Of a stretch of 24,779 nucleotides of DNA, positions 1-8,000 are shown in pieces. The number at the start of each line of letters is the position of its first letter. Position 1 is the stretch's first letter. The notes below the pieces were generated by a model. It ran no database searches, was not told the origin of the DNA, and saw only the letters and a program-made list of their open reading frames with translations. Source of the DNA: Chrysophaeum taylorii (lineage: Eukaryota > Sar > Pelagophyceae > Pelagomonadales > Pelagomonadaceae); assembly GCA_029834535.1 (NCBI GenBank), contig JAQMWT010000169.1:1-24779 (forward strand). The letters are read 5' to 3'. Both the position numbers and the translations under genes were made by a program.

Positions 1-453
1 ATCTCCGAACCTGCAACCGCAAACCAAGCGTTGGTAACAGCACAAGCACCGCCGGTAGTTGCCGCGGGGATTGATCACCCCCGAAGCTCTTCAAGGCGCT
101 CGAGAGAAGACTAGCACACGTAACGTGCTCCGTACGATCGTCGACGAGATCGTACGCCCGCGTGAAGACGCGCACAACAACAAGAGGGTACCCAGCCGAG
201 ACAACATCTCTCGGTATCACCACCAGTTTGGGAACTGAGTGGCAAAGAAGCTTCCCGACGTGGTCCTGAGCGGAGCGTCGAACGCGGCATACGTGTGAAA
301 AACGTATATTTGCGCGAAATCCGGAGACGAGCATCGACTCGCCCGACAAGCCCGAGGACAAACAAATCGCCGACCACCGGAAAGGAGTGAGCGGAGTCCG
401 AAAAGACGGGCCAAGCCAGAACAGAGGCACTGAAAGAGACAGCGTCAGCAACA
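1..453 (+). other. Retrotransposon leader / 5' untranslated region
   Basis: No coherent coding sequence is visible between the window start and the gag ATG at 454. Small ORFs overlapping it on either strand are low-complexity and look like shadows. The position just before gag suggests the transcribed leader of the element, which would hold the primer-binding site near its start and packaging signals further on. The LTR itself would lie mostly before position 1. Confidence 0.45.
32..46 (+). promoter_or_regulatory. Candidate tRNA primer-binding site
   Basis: The stretch TGGTAACAGCACAAG begins with TGG, the complement of the universal CCA tRNA end. It resembles the methionine-tRNA-type primer sites (TGGTATCAGAGC) used by many LTR elements, with mismatches. 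Its place at the very start of the leader fits. Without the host tRNA set and the LTR end this remains a guess. Confidence 0.3.
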
Positions 454-2646
454 ATGCCGAAGCGACGCATCATACGAGAGGAAGACGTCCCCCCCGACGC
501 CGGGAGAGAAGGGGCGGAAGAAAAAGAGACCCCGCCGACGCAGCCACCCGCGCCGGCGCCGGCCGCCGCACACGAGCCAGGCCGAGAAAACGAAAGACCG
601 GCAGAAGCCGAAGAGAGAAAAGACGAAGAGCCGACGGGCGAGCAGCCGAGCGCCCCGACCACGACTCGAACCGAAACCGCCGATGAGCGCACCGCCGAAA
701 GCTCCCGAGCAGTTCGCGAGCTGCAGGAGATGGTATCGCTGCTCCAAGACCAGCTGCAGCAGCGCAACCGGCAAGATGAAGAGGTGCGAAGCCTGCTGCA
801 AGAGCGGATCCGAATACAAGACGAGGAGATACAGAAGCAGGCACAAGAGCGCGACGAAGAGCGCAGCTTGATCGCCCAAGAAATCGCGGCGCAGATCGAA
901 CAGACGGCGGCGGCTCAACTCGAAACCGCAACCCGTGAGGAGAAGGAAGCCCTTCAGAACGAGCTCCGACGCGCTCGCGAAGACGCGGAGCGCGCTCGCG
1001 AAGACGCGGAGCGCGCTCGCGAAGACGCGGAGCACGCCCGCAAAGACGCGGAGCACGCTCGCGAAGCGGCAGCGGCCGAAATCCAAGATCTTCGGGAGGA
1101 AATGCGCTCGCTAAAGACGCGTCGAGAGCAGCGAGCACAACCACCGCGACCCGAATCGCCTCGAGACTCGAACCACGACGAATCCGACTCCGAGCCGCCG
1201 AGCAGCGAACCGCCGGTCCGACGCGCGGAGCGAGCGAATCGTCCGCGAGCCCACGAGGAGGAGAAGGAACCCACGGAAGCCGACAAGATCATCGCCGCAC
1301 TGGTGAGAGCCGCCACGGGCCAAGGGCCCTCCGCCGCCCTGGCCTCCCGAAGATACGAGGACGCGGCTGCCCCGAGGCACCGACGTCTCAAGCTGGAGAT
1401 GATCAAGCTGGACATCGAGGGCAAAGATCAGCGGCAGTTCGATCACGAGGCCGCCCTCATCGTCGGAGAGTTATCGAAGGACCACTATTCTATTAGCTCG
1501 CTGTCGTTTGGCCTCGCGGACGACGTGCGACAGGCCGTGCTACCAACGTTGGAGGAAGGGCGATTAGCGGCCGAGGCGCTGTGTACCTCGTTCGGCCACC
1601 CCGAGTCGTTCTATCTGCAATTCCACGCCGACAGCCAAACGCCGTACAAGGAACAGATCCGACAGCTTCGCGACGTGAACCTCTCCCACGTCCAGCGGAT
1701 CCTCCAGCAGCTCCGCCAAGCCTGCCGACCTGCGCCTCGACCGGAGGAAGCCTTCCACAAGGTCCGGAACATCACGCAGGCCACCACGCCGAGGAAGGAG
1801 GGCGAATCTTGGGTCCTGACCTACCTCAAGTCGCTGCAGAAGGAGGCTACGGCCTATACCGCGTTGACGGGAACGTCGATGGATAGCATCGAGATGATTC
1901 ACCAAATGATCGCCGGTTTGGCATCGACAAAGCTGCAACAAAAGATTCATATGGCGCGGTGCGACCAACCTAGTCAGTACAACACCTTCTCCGATGTACA
2001 AAGTCTAATCCTCCGGCACGAGATCCAGTTCAACGCGTGGCAGAAGGCGCACCCCGGTAAAACCACCGACCCGCCGCCACGCAACCCGCGCGACCGCAAG
2101 AAACCCGGCGCATACGCGACGCAACAGGAAGAGCCAGAGGTAGACGATGATCCGAGGCCCAGTATGCGAAACAAGGACGCATGGATGCGGAAGATGTGCG
2201 ACTGCGGAAACTACAAGATCGACCATACGCGAAACGCGGATGGTTCCCTCCGATGCCCGCGCCCGAACGCGTACAAGCAAGCGATGAAAGCGCGGCGACG
2301 GCAGGGACAAGAAACCATCCCTTACGGAGCCTGGAAGAGAGACCAGAAAGCATCACGACCCTACGGCGACAGACGACCGCCCGCGAATGCGAACGCCACC
2401 TCCTCGACTCTGGCGTGGTGCAGGTCAACCAGGTCGAAGCGATCGTCGAGCGCATGTTCGCAGCGCGAAACTCCTCGAGCTCGAGCACACAATCCTCGAT
2501 GGACTACGCGGGGTCTTTCTTTGGGCCTCAATCGAGGGACGGAACCGCCGGATGCTCCTTCACCGACGCCACGTCCCTCGGGTCGGCCAGCAGCACCGAC
2601 GGAGAGTTTTTTTAAGTACCGCAGCCGGTTTTCGTGCCCCCAGTGA
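454..2646 (+). CDS. gag: Gag-like protein with N-terminal coiled coil and Cys/His motif
   Basis: The structural Gag protein would assemble the virus-like particle and bind the element RNA in the cytoplasm. The start is the ATG at 454, after which the frame reads 730 codons. Residues 1-90 are charged and Pro/Ala-rich. Residues about 85-225 are a long Glu/Arg/Gln coiled coil, including tandem REDAERA heptads encoded by 21-bp DNA repeats. Residues about 275-560 look like a helical capsid region. A noncanonical zinc-knuckle-like motif follows, with Cys582, Cys584, His591 and Cys601. From about nucleotide 2380 the frame turns basic and Ser/Pro-rich. A coherent continuation lies in the next frame, so the last 85 or so residues are probably out of frame. 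The family call rests on position and composition, not on a recognised signature. Confidence 0.72.
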   Translation: MPKRRIIREEDVPPDAGREGAEEKETPPTQPPAPAPAAAHEPGRENERPAEAEERKDEEPTGEQPSAPTTTRTETADERTAESSRAVRELQEMVSLLQDQLQQRNRQDEEVRSLLQERIRIQDEEIQKQAQERDEERSLIAQEIAAQIEQTAAAQLETATREEKEALQNELRRAREDAERAREDAERAREDAEHARKDAEHAREAAAAEIQDLREEMRSLKTRREQRAQPPRPESPRDSNHDESDSEPPSSEPPVRRAERANRPRAHEEEKEPTEADKIIAALVRAATGQGPSAALASRRYEDAAAPRHRRLKLEMIKLDIEGKDQRQFDHEAALIVGELSKDHYSISSLSFGLADDVRQAVLPTLEEGRLAAEALCTSFGHPESFYLQFHADSQTPYKEQIRQLRDVNLSHVQRILQQLRQACRPAPRPEEAFHKVRNITQATTPRKEGESWVLTYLKSLQKEATAYTALTGTSMDSIEMIHQMIAGLASTKLQQKIHMARCDQPSQYNTFSDVQSLILRHEIQFNAWQKAHPGKTTDPPPRNPRDRKKPGAYATQQEEPEVDDDPRPSMRNKDAWMRKMCDCGNYKIDHTRNADGSLRCPRPNAYKQAMKARRRQGQETIPYGAWKRDQKASRPYGDRRPPANANATSSTLAWCRSTRSKRSSSACSQRETPRARAHNPRWTTRGLSLGLNRGTEPPDAPSPTPRPSGRPAAPTESFFKYRSRFSCPQ
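970..1074 (+). repeat. 21-bp tandem repeats encoding coiled-coil heptads in gag
   Basis: Five consecutive 21-bp units start at 970, 991, 1012, 1033 and 1054. The first three are identical and the last two diverge. Each encodes seven residues of the type ARED-AE-R, exactly one coiled-coil heptad per unit. This suggests the coiled coil was lengthened by slippage or unequal exchange without breaking the frame. Confidence 0.85.
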
Positions 2647-3045
2647 CACCACCGAGCGAACCACCGCCGAAGCCAAGCGTGATGACCGCCCCGGCCGACT
2701 CGACGTTCGCCTCTCCAACTGCTCTCGACGTGGTCCCGGAGGATGAGCTCGACAAAATGCAAGCAGAGATCGCAATCGCACAGGCCAAGCTCACCTCGCT
2801 AGGAGCTCCGCTCGTGCACGAGGAAAATGCCGGACCCCCCGAAGCGGACGTCGATTCGGAGCGAACGGTCAACCCGCGGTCGCTCACCTCCCAGGTGCCC
2901 AATGCCGATCGGCCAGATCCCGGGGAGAACGCGCTATCGCTTTTAGTTGAGTCGAACCTCCGAAACGCCGCCGACCTCGAGCAGAGACGGTACGAGTCGG
3001 ACGCAACATCCTCGGTCGCCAGCGACACCTCCGAAACTTCAAGTT
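2385..3045 (+). pseudogene. Gag-protease linker segment in a shifted frame with an in-frame stop
   Basis: The frame with codons starting at multiples of three reads coherently here. It gives an acidic, partly helical segment (ECERHLLDSGVVQVNQVEA at the start), then Ser-rich and Pro-rich parts such as VPPVTPPSEPPPKPSV. A TAA at 2613-2615, next to a run of seven T, interrupts it; the same style of sequence resumes at once in the same frame. It therefore looks like one polyprotein segment broken by a stop. It joins gag upstream by one frame change (about 2380) and the protease frame downstream by another (about 3035-3065). No enzymatic domain is visible. Confidence 0.55.
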
Positions 3046-3088
3046 CGCACGCCCAGAGGATGTTGCCAGTCGAATCAGCGCCGCCACC

Positions 3089-4603
3089 ATGCACGTCCCG
3101 CACGAGTCGGACACGGATGTCTCCGACCTCGTCGAGAACGTGTCCGACAGCGACGACGACTCCGACACCGACGCTAACCGAACGGGATCACCGGAGGTAA
3201 ATCCGCAAGCCGCCGTCAATGACGAACTCACCGCCCTCATCGACGATGACACCGATTCGGACGGCGGCAGTTCGGACGAACGGGAAAGTCAACCCGGAGA
3301 ACTGTTCCCTGCCCTATTCAGTCATCCGCGCGGACCCGCAACCGCCACAGCAATAACAGATGCCCTTCTCCAAGCATTCGCGGACCCGCACCGACAAAAC
3401 CCGACGGATGCGGACGACGACGCGTCCGACAGAAACGACCATGACGACGACGGCAGCACGCCCGAGAAAGATATCAACCCCGGTTCAATGTCGAGGCCGA
3501 CGCCGCACTCTCCCCAAGGGGGTACCCGCCGCGGACCCGGCCGCGATATCGGCAGCGGAAACAGCGAGTCGCCTCCAGTCGAGGGACCCGCCCAGGAACC
3601 GAACACGCCGGAACCGGAAGGATCGGAACAAACAGCCGAAACCGACAAGGAACCCCCGCGCAAAGGATCGGAACAAACAGCCGAAACCGACAGGGGACCC
3701 CCGCGCAAAGCTCGGGAAGAGAGAAGCCTCGAGGAGGAAGTTCACGGATCGAAAGCGTCCCGCACGCGCTTAAGAAGCGCCAGGTTAAGACCTCCGCGCC
3801 GAAGGTCGAGGAGGGGGACGAGAGTCAAGCGGCTCTGGAACAAGAAGAGTCCCGAGCGAACCGACCCCCCGGCACGAAACCGAAATAAGACCCCAGACGG
3901 TGGCAGAGTCCTCCCTCTTCAAAACGAAGATAAGGCAATCGACAAGGAGCCCGAGCCACCCGAAGAACGAAAGGAGCCTCGGAAAGACGAGGAACGAAGA
4001 TTTCCCGACCTTCCGGTCCGAGAGCGCGAAGAAAGAGGCCGTCGGTTACAACGGAGAATCCAAGAGCTACCCGCCGATCCGCGAGCGAGCCGACAGAGCC
4101 GGTGGTCGATAGCCCACCGATTCTTCGCGGGACGCGCGCACGTATCGATGCCGATGGCAGGAACGGAGGACGAAGCCATGCGCATGCACTCCTCTTTTGC
4201 CCCCATCAACACCGAAACGATCGGCAGAGACCTGCGCATCCTTCATTGCTGGGAAGCCGGTAGCCAGACGTTCATGCCCATCCACGTGTTCAATAAGCCA
4301 GGCGACTCATCGTATGCCGCGGTGATCGGTGTGGACGGAATGGCCGACGTCACCTACATCTGTCGCGACCTCGCTCGCCTAATGCGAAGGCGAGGGATGT
4401 TGCTGGACAGCGGCAAGCTGCCTTTCGAGCGAACGCTCTTCGGATCGGGAAAGAATACGACCTCGATTTCAGAGTGGATCGCCCTGCGAGTATCCGTTTC
4501 GGACGAAATGGCCGTGCCGGTAGTCGCAATCGTGGCAGACACCAATAAACAGTTTCTGCTGGGAGCCCGCGACATTCGAGCCTTGGGCGCTATCGTGGAT
4601 TAA
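3089..4603 (+). CDS. Acidic linker plus retropepsin-like aspartic protease
   Basis: This would be the protease part of the polyprotein, which matures Gag and Pol inside the particle. Residues 1-330 are a very acidic then very charged, repeat-bearing linker. Residues about 365-504 look like a retropepsin. The segment AVIGVDGMADVTYI lines up with the family's first active-site strand (Asp-Ser/Thr-Gly-Ala, then hydrophobics), placing the putative catalytic Asp at residue 416. FLLGARDIRALGAIVD, near the end, fits the conserved flap-side strand and helix. The usual DSG/DTG triad reads DGM here. ATG 3089 has a strong Kozak context, but the frame stays coherent upstream (ARPEDVASRISAAT), so it need not be the start. 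A TAA ends it at 4601, although similar sequence continues. Confidence 0.6.
   Translation: MHVPHESDTDVSDLVENVSDSDDDSDTDANRTGSPEVNPQAAVNDELTALIDDDTDSDGGSSDERESQPGELFPALFSHPRGPATATAITDALLQAFADPHRQNPTDADDDASDRNDHDDDGSTPEKDINPGSMSRPTPHSPQGGTRRGPGRDIGSGNSESPPVEGPAQEPNTPEPEGSEQTAETDKEPPRKGSEQTAETDRGPPRKAREERSLEEEVHGSKASRTRLRSARLRPPRRRSRRGTRVKRLWNKKSPERTDPPARNRNKTPDGGRVLPLQNEDKAIDKEPEPPEERKEPRKDEERRFPDLPVREREERGRRLQRRIQELPADPRASRQSRWSIAHRFFAGRAHVSMPMAGTEDEAMRMHSSFAPINTETIGRDLRILHCWEAGSQTFMPIHVFNKPGDSSYAAVIGVDGMADVTYICRDLARLMRRRGMLLDSGKLPFERTLFGSGKNTTSISEWIALRVSVSDEMAVPVVAIVADTNKQFLLGARDIRALGAIVD
3620..3709 (+). repeat. 45-bp direct tandem duplication
   Basis: Two adjacent 45-bp copies (3620-3664 and 3665-3709) encode GSEQTAETDKEPPRK and GSEQTAETDRGPPRK. 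The unit is a multiple of three and keeps the frame. The near identity points to a recent duplication in the disordered linker ahead of the protease. Confidence 0.9.
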
Positions 4604-4993
4604 CCCCCAGACCGAATTTCCTTCTCGCGAACCCAAACAGTCTTCCAGATGAAGGAGCTCCCGTACGCGGGGGAGATCGTTCGGTCACCCGCCATTCTCT
4701 ATCGGGCAGCCTAGGAAACACACCCCATCGTAGCGCCAATTTGCGGTTTCCGGGGGCAAGCGCTGGCGCAGAGTCGGAGTCAAAGTGGCAAGAGAGCTCT
4801 GCCACCGCTGCTCGCTGAAGAGGATCTCCTCTCGCCGCCTCCTCAGCGAGCTTCGGCAGCCGTAACCTTGGCCGAGGACCCATCTATGCCGAGCAACGAC
4901 ACGAAAACGTCCGCGCCCGAGATCCGAGCGTTCGCGACCGGCTCCCAGCGCATCGACCCCGGTCGAACCCACAACATCCCGGTCAAGCGCTGA
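4604..4993 (+). pseudogene. Protease-to-Pol linker, same frame as the protease but past two stops
   Basis: Directly after the TAA at 4601-4603 the protease frame goes on coherently (RISFSRTQTVFQMKELPYAG) to a TAG at 4712-4714. It then runs open to a TGA at 4991-4993, ending in a segment (QRIDPGRTHNIPVK) that resembles the beta-rich connector found between protease and reverse transcriptase in Gypsy polyproteins. The Pol frame is open from 4819 and continues this connector (ALSQALKPGEAFVATAP) from about 4985. A frame change is therefore needed close to the short direct repeat CAAGCGCTGA at 4984 and 4996. Confidence 0.5.
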
Positions 4994-5040
4994 GCCAAGC
5001 GCTGAAGCCCGGAGAAGCCTTCGTCGCCACCGCGCCTAGC

Positions 5041-8000
5041 GTGGAGCACCTCGGTGTCGTCGCCGGAACCTGCTCGACGTGTGACCGCTCCAACCCAACC
5101 GCGGCCGCAGTGGCCGTGTCGTCGAGGGACGACACGCCGATGTCGATCATCCCAGGTCAAGAGCTCGCGCGGGGGGAAATCGTCAACTGCCAAGAAGAAG
5201 ATCAGGTGACAGCCCCATTGCCAAGCGCCGACCTCGGAAACCCGCACAGAAGCGAGCACGAGGGCACGGCCTCCTTTACGGTCTCGATCACCAGCTACCC
5301 AACTCCAGACCCCGGAGAAACAGACGGTCAAGCACTTCGAACATCATCAATCAAGCCGCGACTGCAAGCCCCACAGACGCAAGAAGCGCTGAAGTCTCGA
5401 ACCGCTGAACAAGCGATCATCGACAAGCACCAGGCGCTCTCCTGGATCCCGGAGAACGTGACGCCCGTAGTAATGTTCTTCGGCGGGATTGGAGGAGGCA
5501 CCCAGGGTATATACCGGAGCAACGAATGGTTCGGAACCGCGTACAAGGTCGTGCTCGTCATCGACGCATCCGACACCGCCAAAGAAATCCATGAGAGAAA
5601 TTTTCCAGGAATACCTGTCGTCCAGCACACCCTCGGCGGTCGGTATGACAGGGTCCTTTCATTGGTCAAGGGTTACTTGCATGAAAGCCTATGGCCCACG
5701 GCCCTTTTCGTTGGCACACCACCATGCGTCGATTCCTCCCTGTGCAACCTTACGGCCCGCGACGCTGGGAAAGGAGTCTCCGCAACCAATTGGACCATCA
5801 AGCTCTTTCAGCTCTCCGGAGTAGGACGCTGGATCATCGAGCAGGAACCTTCCATTCGCTCGAGAATCACGCTGAGGCAAGGGTTCATCACCGTCGTCGA
5901 CCTGTGGACGACGACGCCGGACCTCATGAGCACCCGTCGACGCATGATCATCACGAGCTGGCCTCTCGAGCTCATTCGACGTCCCAAAACGTGCGGCACT
6001 ATTCAAGATACCTTCGCCGCCAAACTCGGACTCGACCCTGCGCAGCCTCTCATCCAGCGCAACAACTTTGGATGCATCCGAGAGGCCACAGCACCGATAC
6101 ACACCATCACGCGGAACGGAGTGCGAACAGGACCCACGCCATCGGACACCAAAGCACTCAAAATAGAGATGCTCGCGGAGGCTCTCACAATGCCGAGCGA
6201 TCTCGCATGGGGTCACCTCACAGTCACGGACCGAATGAAGCATCTAGCGGCCGTGATACCCCCGTCTTCCATGGCATACATCGCCCTTCACGCACACAAC
6301 GCACTCCCGCCCCCGCTCCGCAACGTTGGAATCGCGCGCCCGAACGTAGTCGTACCCACCGACAGACCCTCTGAAACATACATCATCGAGCGCGTCCCCT
6401 CCGCCCCCGTCCGCGTGGGAACCACCGCACCCGAGCCCCGAAGCGCCCTCGTGAACGTCTCAACTCGCGCAATTCACTGGGTGCCGAACCGCGACCTCCA
6501 GAAATGGCAACCACCGGACCTTTCGTTGACCGCTCCGAAACCCGCTGCATCAGGGACGATGCACTCATCTTACCAAGGGGGTACCCGCGCGAGCAAAAAC
6601 GATGCAACCTCGAAGGGCAAACCAAGGGAGGGAAAACCAACCAAGGAACCGACGAGCGACAAAACCAAAGAGCTCGCCCGGTTCAAGTACGAGGAATGGT
6701 TTGACGTGCCATGGAAAAACGTACTCCGGGACGAAGACGGAGCACCGCTACCGCAACAGCCCAACCATCTGAAAGGGAACGCGGCCATGGTCGTCAAGAA
6801 CCCCACGAAAGAAGAAGTAGACAAAGCCGTCGAGGAGCTAGGCATCCCGAATAACCCTCATCTGGACGAAGACGCCAAACTCATGTTGGCACATTGCGTT
6901 CGATACTCCTGGGCGTTCTTCGACCCCATCATGAGACCCGTGGACTCTCGGCCGGTATCCCTCCGATTCAAAGACGCGGACCCAAAGCCCATCAAGATGT
7001 CGCCGTACCGCTTGACTCCCGCCAAGATCGAATGTCTCCGACAGCAGATCGCCGAATGGTGCAGAGACGGAGTCATCAGACCGGCCGAATCCCCCTGGGG
7101 ATTCCCGGTCCTGATGCTCCCGAAGAAAGGTGCAGAGCTCGGAACATCTAACGCCTTCCGCGCGGCTGTCGACTTACGCCAGCTCAACGAACAGTTGGTC
7201 GACAACAGCTGGCCGAATGTACCGCAGGAGGACGCCCTAGCGTTCCTGGCCGGCCGAAGGTTCCGGACATCGATCGACATTCGGTGGGGGTACCACAACC
7301 TTCGACTGGACCCGCAGGCACAGGACGCCGTGACAATGGTCAGCCCGCTCGGAGCCCACAGCTTTCTCCGACTGCCCCTGGGAGTGAAGACCGCAGGCGC
7401 CCTCTTCTGCAAGCAGATGACAGCCGACCTCGCTAAATGGATGTACCGAGATCTGGTCAGCTTCATCGACGACATCATCATGGGAACGGACAACGTCCAC
7501 GATCATTTGCAGTGCCTAGTCGAAGTCCTCTCCCACTTGGCCGCCAAAGGATACAGTGGCCGGACAGCCAAATTCCACTTGCTCCAAGACGAAATCGAGT
7601 TCCTGGGTCATATCTCGACCCCCGACGGATTAAAGCCTAACCCCAAAACGTCGGAGGCACTACGAAAGATGCCGATTCCTGGGACTCTGCCGAAAACCTC
7701 CCCGAAGACGCAAATCCGCTCATTCATCGGGATGAGCAACTACTGCCGGAGATACATCAAGGACTACTCCAAGATCGCGGAGCCCTTGCGACGCCTGACG
7801 TTAGAGGAAGTGCCGTTCAAATGGACGTCAGAGTGCCAAAAGGCATGGGACACCATCATCGACGCACTAGCGGACTCCCGGGGAGTGTACCATCCAGATT
7901 ACGACCTCCCCTTCCACATCCGAACCGATGCCTCCAAAGATGGTCTCGGAGCTTATCTCTTCCGAATCGTCCAAGTTCAGGACGGCAAGGGTCACACCGG

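Noticed and set aside
445..1144. Minus-strand ORFs with repeated LRVFASA/LRERAPR units
   Set aside because: These are the complement of the 21-bp heptad repeats in gag; the plus-strand coiled coil is the sensible reading.
2601..2620. Slippery heptamer T-TTT-TTA as a programmed frameshift site
   Set aside because: Its register does not connect the two coherent frames: both sides of the stop at 2613 are in the same frame, so a slip here would not help.
2613..4714. Alternative genetic code with TAA/TAG read as glutamine
   Set aside because: The 1782-codon Pol uses only CAA/CAG for its many glutamines and contains no internal TAA or TAG. The IGPS-like and transposase genes end at TAA and TAG where their domains end.
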